Source: Ignavibacteriales bacterium
GTDB lineage: Bacteria; Bacteroidota; Ignavibacteria; Ignavibacteriales; Ignavibacteriaceae
NCBI GenBank assembly: GCA_016182615.1
Contig: JACPGF010000235.1
Span: 1 to 32,156 of the forward strand
DNA length: 32,156 nt
Direction of reading: 5' to 3'
The notes below the pieces were generated by a model. It was not told the origin of the DNA and searched no databases. It was given only the letters and a program-made list of their open reading frames with translations. The position numbers were made by a program, and so were the translations under genes. Positions 17,158 through 25,824 of the stretch are shown one piece after another (position 1 is the stretch's first letter; every line of letters begins with the position of its first letter).

Positions 17158-18669
17158 TCAGTTGGATTTAAACTGCAGTTTTACAAACAATGGAATACTT
17201 TCACTGCCTTCCCTGCTGAGTGTTGTAACCGCGTAAGTGACATCACGAGGGAAAGCCATATAATCTGAATAAGACAACTGTTCCTTAGGTATTACCGCCC
17301 TGATAGCGCGGGGGTCGTTTATATTTAGTGAATCCGCTGATTCGAAACGGTATATAACATAATTGCCGGTTAATGAGCTTACTGACTTGCTCCAGTTGAT
17401 TGTAATTTTCCCATCTTTATAATTAACAGTGCACTTTTCGGGTGCTGCCGGTACACCGGTAATTTTCCAAGGCATAGCCGGAGGCAAAGCAGGGTACAGG
17501 TAAAAATTGTAACGGAGTGAATCAGCAAAACCAGCCCGGTTTTTGGAAATGGACTTAGCGCTGAAGAAAACCTCACCGAAAACATTATCCGTGGAACGAA
17601 TCATCCTCATCTGATTCTGCAGTTCGGATGGGCTGCCTTTAAATTTATCACCAAGAAAATTGCTTGAGTATAAACCAATAGTTAACAATGCCGGTTTGGT
17701 CACTTTTGCCCACCAGGGGAGCAGTTTGGCAAATGGAGCTTTTTCATGATTCATATCCCAGTACAATTGCGGCAGGACATAGTCAACGATTTTGTTTTCA
17801 ATCCAGTTCAGGGGGTCACAGTAGAGTATTTTATAACTCTCGAAACCGTTTGTTCCGGTGTATTTGTTTTCTACAATGCCAAAAGGGCTAATCCCAAATT
17901 TTATATAAGGTTTTTTTGACTGAATACTTTTGTATAAACGAGCCATTAACTTATTGATATTGTCCCGGCGCCAATCATCGATGTTTGAAATACCCCGGGG
18001 ATAAGCCTTATAAGTTGCTGTATCTTCAAATTGTACTTTTGGGCCGTAAGGATAAAAATAATCATCGAAATGAATGCCGTCGATATCGTAGCGCCCCATA
18101 ACATCATCCATAACGGATACAATAAAATCCTCAACTTGCGGCATGCCGGGATTGAGCATTTGGTAATCTTTAAATGATAATATCCAGTCGGGATGCTGCA
18201 CCGCGACATGGTTTTGGGCTGGAGTATATTCGCCCGGGTTTTTAACAGCGCGGTACGGATTAAACCAGGCATGAAGTTCCATGCCGAGTTTGTGGCTTTC
18301 CTCGACCGCAACCTGAAGCGGGTCAAAAAATGGGTCAGGTGCCTGCCCCTGTTTTCCAGTTAACCAGTAAGACCAGGGTTCAATAGAGGATTGATACAAT
18401 GCATCACATTCAGTGCGGACTTGAAAAAAAATGGTATTAATGCCAGCGTCTTTCAAGTTGACGAGCATATTTTTCAATTCAGTAATTTTTTCTTCGGTTC
18501 CCAATTTTCTGGAAGATGGGTAGTCGATATTGGCAACGGTTGCTATCCATACACCGCGCATTTCGCGTTTATTGTACGTTGGCTGGGCATTGGATGTTTG
18601 CACTGCAAACAGGCTTAGTAGTCCTGTAAGGAGTAAGGAACGGATTAATGCGGGAATTTTTTTTGACAT
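17158..18669 (-). CDS. Secreted glycoside-hydrolase-like protein, GHL10/DUF187 (YngK-like) family
   Basis: A predicted exported enzyme acting on a polysaccharide; the substrate is unknown. It has a signal peptide (1-28, MSKKIPALIRSLLLTGLLSL onward). The TIM-barrel GHL10 domain starts at KREMRGVWIATVANIDYPS and includes FQVRTECDALYQSSIEPWS, ELHAWFNPYRA, GRYDIDGIHFDDYFYP (candidate catalytic Asp residues) and IKFGISPFGI. The C-terminal 95 residues resemble a fibronectin type III-like beta domain (KITINWSKSVSS, NYVIYRFE). There is no type IX sorting signal. I chose the ATG at 18669 because the signal peptide begins there; the longer frame to 18717 would need a TTG start and adds 16 unrelated residues. 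Confidence 0.85.
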   Translation of the reverse strand: MSKKIPALIRSLLLTGLLSLFAVQTSNAQPTYNKREMRGVWIATVANIDYPSSRKLGTEEKITELKNMLVNLKDAGINTIFFQVRTECDALYQSSIEPWSYWLTGKQGQAPDPFFDPLQVAVEESHKLGMELHAWFNPYRAVKNPGEYTPAQNHVAVQHPDWILSFKDYQMLNPGMPQVEDFIVSVMDDVMGRYDIDGIHFDDYFYPYGPKVQFEDTATYKAYPRGISNIDDWRRDNINKLMARLYKSIQSKKPYIKFGISPFGIVENKYTGTNGFESYKILYCDPLNWIENKIVDYVLPQLYWDMNHEKAPFAKLLPWWAKVTKPALLTIGLYSSNFLGDKFKGSPSELQNQMRMIRSTDNVFGEVFFSAKSISKNRAGFADSLRYNFYLYPALPPAMPWKITGVPAAPEKCTVNYKDGKITINWSKSVSSLTGNYVIYRFESADSLNINDPRAIRAVIPKEQLSYSDYMAFPRDVTYAVTTLSREGSESIPLFVKLQFKSN

Positions 18670-18755
18670 AGTTATAAATTGATTTGAGTGTGAAGTTTTT
18701 ATATTTTCTGGTAACAATTAAAACTAATTCAGTCAGTTAAGATACGATTATCTCC

Positions 18756-20641
18756 ATGAAATTCTGCATAATACTTTTACTTATAACTGTCATTACTATC
18801 CCACTGCTTCCGCAAAAAGAGGATAAGTATATCGTGTATCTAACTGAAAAGATTATTGTACCGGTTCAGCCGGAATCATTGCTGTCTCAACGTGCTATCG
18901 CGAGGAGAAAAAAACTGCACAACGGCATTCTGATATTACAAAAAGACGATTATCCGGTTGATGAAAACTCGGTAAGATTAATAGAAAAAGCCGGTGTTCG
19001 GGTGAAGCACCGTTTACGCTGGTTAAATGCAGTTTCTGTTTTAGCAGACACCGCGCAATTACAGGCTTTGTCTTTGTTGCCATGCGTGCAAGGGATTGAA
19101 AAAGCACGTGCAATGAAGGTAGAAAAATCAATTCTTTGTAATCCTCTGCTGAGCTTTTCAGATGTTACGCCACCGGGTACACGGCAGATTACATTAGTCT
19201 CCGATGAGCAGTTGCAGTTTGCTGCCATAGATAAAGTGCATGCACTCAATATTTTCGGGAAAGATGTTTTAATTGGTGTTTTAGATTCGGGCTTTGACCT
19301 TTCGCATGAAGTCTTTCAGGGCTTGCATGTTCTTTCAGAGCGCGATTTTGTTCAAGGTGATATGATAACTGCAAACCAGCCGGGAGATGCACCGGGGCAG
19401 GATAGCCATGGAACATTTGTTCTGAGCGTATTAGCCGGGTACAAGGCAGGTGTTTTTTCGGGTGTTGCTTCTAAAGTGGAAGTAGTGTTAGCTAAAACGG
19501 AGAATATTGGCTCTGAAACACACGCGGAGGAGGATTAACAACAAGCTCATTAGGTTACAACATTTTTGATAAGGGGCAGGCATCGTATGCCTACAAGGAT
19601 ATGAACGGAAAAACAACCATTGTCAGCAAAGCCGTGAATACAGCAACATCCAAGGGTATCACGGTGTTTAATTCAGCAGGGAACGAGGGTAATAACTCGT
19701 GGGGAAAGATAATAGCCCCTGCGGATGCATTTGATATTATTTCTGTCGGCTCTGTCGGGAAAAATAATATCATCTCGTCATTTAGCAGCAGGGGACCAAC
19801 TTCTGACGGCAGGATTAAACCGGAGCTTGTTACGCTGGGTGAGTATGTTTACGGTGCGCTTGCCGGGATGGACACCGTATATTATTCTCAATTCGGGACT
19901 TCGGCTGCAACTCCAATCGCAGCAGGAATCGGAGCATTAACGCTCTCGGCCTATCCGTTTTTAACAAATATGCAATTGAGGAATATCCTGTTACAAAGCG
20001 CAGAGCTGTATCCCCATGCAAACAATACCACGGGTTATGGGCGGCTTTCGGCTTATAGGGCGATTACCTTTCCCGTAATAAAACATACCGCTGGCGAAAC
20101 ATCCGTTATGAAAGTTGCCTTGGACAGCAATGCGCGTGATTACAGTATGTCAATCTCACGCGGGGATGGAATGTATGTGCAGGTACCGCTCCTGAAAAGA
20201 GGAAATATTAATGAGTTTGCAATAGCGGCTGCATATGCCAATAACCGGGCTGATTTTTATTTTACTTACTTGGATAGTATGGGAGCCATTAAACGTGAAC
20301 CCGGCAACGGGCTGTATTATACTAACGACTGGGTTACCGTAAATATTGTTAGGCAAACAACCGATGGAGAGTTTGTAACACATTGGTATCCCAACCCGTT
20401 CCATTATAAAGTTTTTGCAGATATATCAATGGCAGCGGCTGGCAATGTTGAGGTAAAGATTTACAGCATTACCGGTGAATTAGTCTTCAGCAGGAGCGCA
20501 TATATGGCAATTCCGGGTATGTACTTGTTCACGTGGGATGGGACAAATTTTTCCGGTAACCCCGTTAGCAGCGGAGTGTATATTTGCGGCGTAGAAGCTA
20601 GTGGAAAAACCGAGTATAAAAAAATTATACGGCTGCGGTAA
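18756..20641 (+). pseudogene. Subtilisin-like (S8) secreted protease, broken by a small internal deletion
   Basis: Two frames together give a signal peptide, an S8 catalytic domain and a C-terminal T9SS-like domain. The first frame (to 19538) holds Asp177 (VLDSG) and His218 (DSHGT). The second (open from about 19532) holds the oxyanion Asn (SAGNEG) and catalytic Ser (GTSAATP, encoded near 19902). At the junction HAEED meets LTTSSLGYNIFD. In related proteases these flank a helix of roughly 15-17 residues (EEDNWVA...GADV), so about 45-50 bp plus the frame appear lost. The C-terminal domain (WYPNPF, VKIYSITGELV, SSGVYI) is a diverged sorting signal. All triad residues survive, but the product would be truncated after 260 aa. 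Real mutation or assembly error cannot be told apart here. Confidence 0.8.
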
Positions 20642-21439
20642 TCAAGTAAACCTTACATCAACAATTTCTTTGGTAAAACCATGAAAGTACGGCAGCCTGA
20701 GCAGCTGCACTATGCCTTCACGATCCTGTTCTTCAAGGTTGTAAATAACATGCGGGATGTTTTCCTGAAAATAGGTGCGCACCTCGGGATCTAGCTTAAA
20801 CTCCCAGTTTTCCGACTCAACCTCGGCATACGTGTTCGCTTCAACTTCCGTGGTAGCATCTTCAAAGTTTTTTAATATTTCCGGGTCATTAGCACAAAAG
20901 ACAAAATTAACATAGGGCAGGTTCAGCAGGTCAACAATTTCTTCAGAAAAATTAATAGCCTCTTTAAAGTGTTCGTTGCGGTAATTATCATCACCGGTTA
21001 GCAGTAAATTTTTATAGGTGCCCTGTTTGTAATCCGCAAGAATCGTTACATCAACCTCGCAATTGTACAGTTCCTTTACCACAATTTTTGAAAGCAATGC
21101 TTCACAGCTTGAAATGTCGCCCCCGAGGGCAAGTTGCTGCATTGCAACCTGCCCCGGGGTAAAATAGAGATAAGAGTTTGAAAGTTCGGATTCGAAACTA
21201 ATCCCCCGCTTGGAGGATACAAAAAAATCCTTATGGGTTACTATATCCATTACCGGCAATAAGGCAATATCTATCTTGTTATGCTTTAGCAGTTGAGCTA
21301 TGCCTGCAGAAGGTTTATAAATTATGGACTGCTTCAATGCATCGGGCATTGCCTGATACATGACATTGGTAAAAATATTGTGCGGTAACGCGATTTGCAT
21401 GTATATAACCTTTGTGCCGAAGTTATCCGGCTTTTTCAT
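20642..21439 (-). CDS. MqnA-like protein (menaquinone biosynthesis / periplasmic-binding-fold family), divergent
   Basis: A 265-aa two-lobed binding-protein-fold candidate. It resembles the MqnA/MqnD family of the futalosine menaquinone pathway through KIDIALLPVMDIVTHKD (ligand-pocket strand), ISSCEALLSKIVVKELY (like the SRTS...LLxxxL helix), NLLLTGDDNYRN (like LLIGDxAL) and INFSEEIVDLLNLPYVNFVF (like DLGxxWxxxTGLPFVFA). It is too divergent to assign chorismate dehydratase activity. The first ATG at 21439 overlaps the aminotransferase gene by 17 bp; an in-frame ATG at 21400 (MQIALPHNIF) is a plausible alternative. Same-strand overlap suggests one transcript. Its stop codon abuts that of the convergent protease gene. 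Confidence 0.55.
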   Translation of the reverse strand: MKKPDNFGTKVIYMQIALPHNIFTNVMYQAMPDALKQSIIYKPSAGIAQLLKHNKIDIALLPVMDIVTHKDFFVSSKRGISFESELSNSYLYFTPGQVAMQQLALGGDISSCEALLSKIVVKELYNCEVDVTILADYKQGTYKNLLLTGDDNYRNEHFKEAINFSEEIVDLLNLPYVNFVFCANDPEILKNFEDATTEVEANTYAEVESENWEFKLDPEVRTYFQENIPHVIYNLEEQDREGIVQLLRLPYFHGFTKEIVDVRFT

Positions 21440-22547
21440 TCAGAAATTTTTCGAGATATATGCCGATGTTTTTATACGCGGCAGTCAAAACACCGGTTTC
21501 TTTAATCAGGCCGGTAACAAATTCCGCATCACTGTAAGCAAAGTCAAGTTTAGGGAAGGCATAAAAAGCGCCTTCAGGTTTAACACAGCTAATGCCGGGA
21601 ATGGCGTTCAGCATTTCCACGGTAAGGTCACGGCGTTTTGCAAGTTTTTGCATGGCAATGGTCAAATGTTCCTGCGAGCCTTCAAGCGCGGGACCGATAC
21701 CGTGCTGTTCGGGATGGTTTGCCGATAAACGCGCACGCAATATTTTATTGATAGCATCAATATACTCCTGTAAATCGGATTTAATTCCGCTGACGATACC
21801 CCATCCGATACGGAAACCGGGAACCATATAATTTTTAGATAACCCGCCGAAAGTGATGCAAGGAACGTCTTTACTTAATGAGGCTATCGAGATATGCTCT
21901 TTGCCGTCAAACAGCAGCTTGTCGTAAATCTCATCGGCGAAAATTACCAAATTATGCTGCAGGGCAATATCAACAATTTGTTGTAACACTTCCTTAGTAT
22001 AAAGTGATCCGGTAGGATTGTTGGGGTTGATAAGTATTATGGCTCTGGTTTTATCGTTTATTTTAGCTTTTATATCTTCGATATCCGGCTGCCAGCCATT
22101 GGCTTCATCGAGATAGTAAGGGTTTTCAATTGCTTGTAATTTGCTTGAAATGGCTGTGTATAACGGATATCCCGGTGTTGGGGTTAGCACGTTTTCGCCA
22201 TCGTTAACAAGTGAGGTAAGGCATATTTCGATTGCTTCGCTCGCACCGGTGGTAACAAAAATATCGTGTACGTTATGGATGCCCTTCCTCGCGGCTTCTG
22301 CTTCAATAGCTTTAACGGCGGCGGCTGTACCGGAGGATGGTGCATAGCCATTGTAGTTTTTAAGCATTGCCTGATAGGTAGCCTCGACAAGATGTTTTGG
22401 CGGTTCAAAATCGTAAATATTAGGGTCGCCTATGTTCAGGTAAAGCATTTGTTTACCTGTTTTTGCAACTTGCTGCGCGAGTACAACAATGTCCCGAACT
22501 GCGTATGTGATGTTTTCTGTGCGAATAGCTGGTTTTATAGTTTTCAT
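21423..22547 (-). CDS. Class I/II PLP-dependent aminotransferase with an apparent in-frame C-terminal deletion
   Basis: The fold-type I aminotransferase core is intact: TTGASEAIE (99-107), NPNNPTG (174-180, Asn177), Asp205 and Tyr208 (FADEIYDK), Lys238 (GGLSKNYMVPGFRIGW) and Arg246. Close relatives continue after KETGVL with a block of about 25 residues of the type VHGSGFG...HFRVVFLP before the final AYKNIG helix. Here GVLT runs straight into AAYKNIGIYLEKF, so that block, with the arginine that binds the substrate carboxylate, is missing. Length is 374 aa against about 400. The join is near 21485. The protein may be inactive, or the assembly may have collapsed. The substrate was probably alanine, aspartate or an aromatic amino acid. 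It overlaps the MqnA-like gene downstream. Confidence 0.85.
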   Translation of the reverse strand: MKTIKPAIRTENITYAVRDIVVLAQQVAKTGKQMLYLNIGDPNIYDFEPPKHLVEATYQAMLKNYNGYAPSSGTAAAVKAIEAEAARKGIHNVHDIFVTTGASEAIEICLTSLVNDGENVLTPTPGYPLYTAISSKLQAIENPYYLDEANGWQPDIEDIKAKINDKTRAIILINPNNPTGSLYTKEVLQQIVDIALQHNLVIFADEIYDKLLFDGKEHISIASLSKDVPCITFGGLSKNYMVPGFRIGWGIVSGIKSDLQEYIDAINKILRARLSANHPEQHGIGPALEGSQEHLTIAMQKLAKRRDLTVEMLNAIPGISCVKPEGAFYAFPKLDFAYSDAEFVTGLIKETGVLTAAYKNIGIYLEKFLNEKAG

Positions 22548-22849
22548 GTTCCAAAAATCTTTTTTTAGATGATTACCAAATTAAGCAATTTTTCCATACC
22601 TGAACAGATACGGGGAAATGATTTTTTTTCTGGTCGCAGCTTATCTGGAACAGGCTTAAAAATTACTATCTTCCTCCAAAAAAAATACAGGTCTCTTGAC
22701 TTTTATTTTAAAATACATTAAATAGAACTTAAGTCATTTTATATATTCCGGGAACAGTGCAATAGTAACTATTTGTAGCTGCTTACCGGGTCACGGGAAA
22801 TTTGTAAAATGAAGGGAGCCCGTTAGAAAAATTAGAAAAGGAGAGAGAT
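22548..22849 (+). promoter_or_regulatory. Divergent intergenic region with a candidate promoter and strong RBS for the first T9SS paralogue
   Basis: No gene is visible in these 302 bp. A TTGACT-N17-TAAATA pair at 22696-22724 is a possible sigma-70-type promoter; a matching TTGACA-N17-TAAATC lies at nearly the same distance from the second paralogue. A strong AGGAGAG at 22839-22845 fixes the start at 22850. Confidence 0.4.
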
Positions 22850-25462
22850 ATGTCACGGCAATTGTTAGTATTATTTGTTTTTTTAGCAGCCACAAGTGGA
22901 TTTTTTGCACAAGTGAAGTTTGTGCAGAAAGCCCCTGTGCTTATCCGCGAGCCAATCATTGCTCCAACCAATATCAACACACCAAATAGTAGTGTAAAAT
23001 CGACTGCTGCAAATTGGGTGCTTGTGGATTCCATGGGAAACAGTTTTGGCACAGCTATCGGTACCTTTAACCCGCTTGCATACGATCCATACACGAATGT
23101 TGCTTCTATTGTTCACCGTTCTCTAACGAGTCTTGGTGGCTCGGGGAAGTTATATTACAATATTTCAACTAACAAGGGTGTTACTTGGACAAGAGTAAAC
23201 AATGGAATTAATTCTTCACTGTTGCTCTCGGCAAGATATCCAAGTATGGCAATTTCCAATCCAACGAAAAGTTCATACGTTGGCGATGCGATAGGTGCTT
23301 TTGCCTGGCCGAACCTGAATGCAGGCGGCTCTGGTTTCGATTTGATAGGAATTGCTGCTGATGAACCGATTGGCATGGGAGCACCTTATGCTACGCTTAT
23401 AGACCATGATGGAGCTTATGGCTCTTCAAGCCCAATTTGGGCAGCCCAGGACAACGATAAAAATTTCTGGGTTTCCCTTTACTCTACTCCGCCTGATAAT
23501 CACCCGTTATGGCAGGCAAGGCTTTTTTCCACTTCTGACTTTGTAAATATTGATTCCTTGGTGCCTTATGCCTTTCAGGATAGCACATTGGGCGGGATGA
23601 TACTTTTTGGCGGTGTTTCCAAAGGGAATAATGTCTATATAGCCGGTGCAGCCAGCGGTGTTGATAATTTTGCTGTACCAATGGTATCCGGCTGGTGCCC
23701 GGTAATTATGAAGAGTTCTGACAATGGTTTAACATGGACAAACTGGGAGGCAATTGACTTTAGAGCCATCCCCGCACTAAGTGCCTATGACCGGCTTTTT
23801 GACTTTAAGAAAGGAGACACTTTTATTTCGTATGGTGGTGATGTGAACATTGATAAAGATGGAAGGGTTCATATTGTCACAACATTAACTGATACAACCA
23901 TTGATAACAACACGGGGAATAATGCAATTGTTGAGATTTTCCAGACTGCAACAGGCTGGAACGGAAAAGTGATCTTTGCAGGGATGAACGACCGGTTATT
24001 TACCTGGTGTGAAGGTGTTGATCCGGGAATAGGGCAGATGGGACCTTCTCCATATATGGCAGTTAATAAAGCCGGTGATGTGTTTGCATGCCAATGGGTT
24101 AACGGTACAAGCGTTAATGATACCATTGCTGATATTTTTATCTCCACGCGCACCCAAATAGGCAACTGGTCAACTCCGCTGAATATTACGCAAACACCTA
24201 CCATGAACGAGAATAATACGCACTTTGCCCCGTATCTTGAAGGTAATTTTCCACCCTATACTGCGTTTAGCAATTTCTCGTATGAAAAGGGGAATAGCAC
24301 TCCCATCGTAACCCAAACAAATATTACCAATTTATATTGTGCAGCTGTTACATTGCCTGTGCAAACAACACAGATTTGCCGGGACATTCCGCTGCTTTCC
24401 GGCTGGAATATGGTTGGAGTACCAGTATTAGCATCCGACATGACCGCTGGAACTATATTCCCCGATGCAACATCTCCAGTTTATGGATACCCAGGTGGTT
24501 ATACAACCATAACTACACTTGCAAATGGAAAAGGCTACTGGGTACGTTACCTGAGTCCTGCAACAGTTAACGTGTGCGGAACAGCAGTAACTCCTCGAAC
24601 TATTCCATTATTGGCTGGCTGGAATATGATAGCCGTTTACGAATATGATGTACCGGTATCAGCATTAACAACTACTCCGGCAGGTATTATTAATTCGCAA
24701 TATTATGGATTCAGCAACGGCTACGCAATCCCAACCACACTGCTTGTTGGCAAAGGTTACTGGGTTCGTGCAACCCAAGCGGGAACACTTAATTTGCCTG
24801 AAACATTTTCGAAAAGCGAGCCTGCTGCAACAACTTCAATAATAGACAGCAAGTGGAGTTCATTACGGATAAGTGATGCTGCAGGCAACGCCCAAAACCT
24901 TTACTTTGCAGCAGATGCAAAGGACCTTAGCAGATATGAATTACCTCCGGTACCTCCTGCTGGAATATTTGATGCCCGTTTTGCAAGCAATGGCAATGTT
25001 GAACGTTTGGGAGCTCCACAACAGATTATGGTAAACAGTGCAGAATATTCTGTAACCGTAAAAGCAGAAAAAGCAGGATTTGTACTTCGCGATGCAGCAA
25101 CACATGGGAAACTGTTAAACGTAAAGTTATCTGCGGGGCAGAGTACCGTTATTAATACTCCTGTAAGCGTGATTGAAGCTGAAGCAGTACAAATACCAGT
25201 TGAGTTTGCACTCGAGCAGAATTACCCGAATCCGTTTAACCCATCGACCACATTCAGCTTTAGTTTACCAAACAAAGCAAATGTAACACTGGTTGTGTTT
25301 AATCAGATAGGTGAAAAAGTTGCAGAAGTAATGAGTAACGAGCTCGATGCGGGTGCACACCATATTAACTGGAATGCAGAGAAACTGTCATCAGGAATTT
25401 ATTTCTATGAACTGCGCGCGGGAGATTACCGTGCAGTAAAGAAATTGACACTGCTGAAGTAG
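22850..25462 (+). CDS. Large secreted Asp-box (BNR-like) protein with T9SS sorting domain, paralogue 1
   Basis: An exported protein of 870 aa and unknown function. It has a signal peptide (1-20, ending FFAQ) and a beta-propeller-like region (about 50-500) with Asp-box motifs NKGVTWTRV (around 108) and SSDNGLTWTNW (around 289), as in sialidase-fold and photosynthesis-stability-type propellers. Two tandem repeats of about 70 residues carry LLSGWNMVGVP...GKGYWVRYL and LLAGWNMIAVY...GKGYWVRAT (about 510-650). A PPVPPAGIFDARF module follows near 705. The C-terminal sorting domain begins at NYPNPFNPSTTF (around 791) and ends SGIYFYELRAGDYRAVKKLTLLK. No catalytic residues of a known hydrolase are identifiable. 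It lies in tandem with a longer paralogue. Confidence 0.85.
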   Translation: MSRQLLVLFVFLAATSGFFAQVKFVQKAPVLIREPIIAPTNINTPNSSVKSTAANWVLVDSMGNSFGTAIGTFNPLAYDPYTNVASIVHRSLTSLGGSGKLYYNISTNKGVTWTRVNNGINSSLLLSARYPSMAISNPTKSSYVGDAIGAFAWPNLNAGGSGFDLIGIAADEPIGMGAPYATLIDHDGAYGSSSPIWAAQDNDKNFWVSLYSTPPDNHPLWQARLFSTSDFVNIDSLVPYAFQDSTLGGMILFGGVSKGNNVYIAGAASGVDNFAVPMVSGWCPVIMKSSDNGLTWTNWEAIDFRAIPALSAYDRLFDFKKGDTFISYGGDVNIDKDGRVHIVTTLTDTTIDNNTGNNAIVEIFQTATGWNGKVIFAGMNDRLFTWCEGVDPGIGQMGPSPYMAVNKAGDVFACQWVNGTSVNDTIADIFISTRTQIGNWSTPLNITQTPTMNENNTHFAPYLEGNFPPYTAFSNFSYEKGNSTPIVTQTNITNLYCAAVTLPVQTTQICRDIPLLSGWNMVGVPVLASDMTAGTIFPDATSPVYGYPGGYTTITTLANGKGYWVRYLSPATVNVCGTAVTPRTIPLLAGWNMIAVYEYDVPVSALTTTPAGIINSQYYGFSNGYAIPTTLLVGKGYWVRATQAGTLNLPETFSKSEPAATTSIIDSKWSSLRISDAAGNAQNLYFAADAKDLSRYELPPVPPAGIFDARFASNGNVERLGAPQQIMVNSAEYSVTVKAEKAGFVLRDAATHGKLLNVKLSAGQSTVINTPVSVIEAEAVQIPVEFALEQNYPNPFNPSTTFSFSLPNKANVTLVVFNQIGEKVAEVMSNELDAGAHHINWNAEKLSSGIYFYELRAGDYRAVKKLTLLK

Positions 25463-25548
25463 AGGTAATGAATAATTAATAATGAAATGATTTGTAATTT
25501 ATTGTACAGATTCAAATTCATAACTCAAAATTCATAATTCATAATTAG
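25463..25548. repeat. Heptanucleotide-repeat block after paralogue 1
   Basis: Just after the stop codon the sequence reads in 7-bp register: TAATGAA, TAATTAA, TAATGAA, then ATGATTT, GTAATTT, ATTGTAC, AGATTCA, then AATTCAT, AACTCAA, AATTCAT, AATTCAT. The first and last groups are reverse-complement-like. The same block follows paralogue 2 with two extra heptads. Confidence 0.75.
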
Positions 25549-25587
25549 AAAAAAAGCCCCGTGACTTTGTTGCCGGGGCATTTTTTT
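25549..25587 (+). terminator. Intrinsic terminator after paralogue 1
   Basis: Stem GCCCCG/CGGGGC (25556-25561 with 25574-25579) with a 12-nt loop, preceded by an A-run and followed by a T-run. A near-identical copy follows paralogue 2. Confidence 0.85.
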
Positions 25588-25824
25588 AATGTAGAATGAA
25601 CAATGGGGAATTGAATTATACCATTTCAACTCCTTATCATTCATAATTTTATCGGGGCACGAGCCCGAAAAAAATCTTGACATTGGTTGAAAAATTGAGT
25701 AAATCGCCTGTACAGAAAAAGAAAATTTCAATATCCGGCCGCTTTGTATTACATGAGCGGATTTAACATGGTTATTAGTTACTATATAGTTATACTATCA
25801 TAAACCAAATGAATGGAGAAGGAT
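25588..25824 (+). promoter_or_regulatory. Intergenic region with candidate promoter and RBS of paralogue 2
   Basis: After a short further heptad stretch (GAATGAA, CAATGGG), a TTGACA-N17-TAAATC pair lies at 25677-25705. It sits about 148 bp before the start at 25825, matching the 154 bp of the similar element before paralogue 1. GGAGAAGG at 25815-25822 is directly upstream of the ATG at 25825. Confidence 0.4.
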
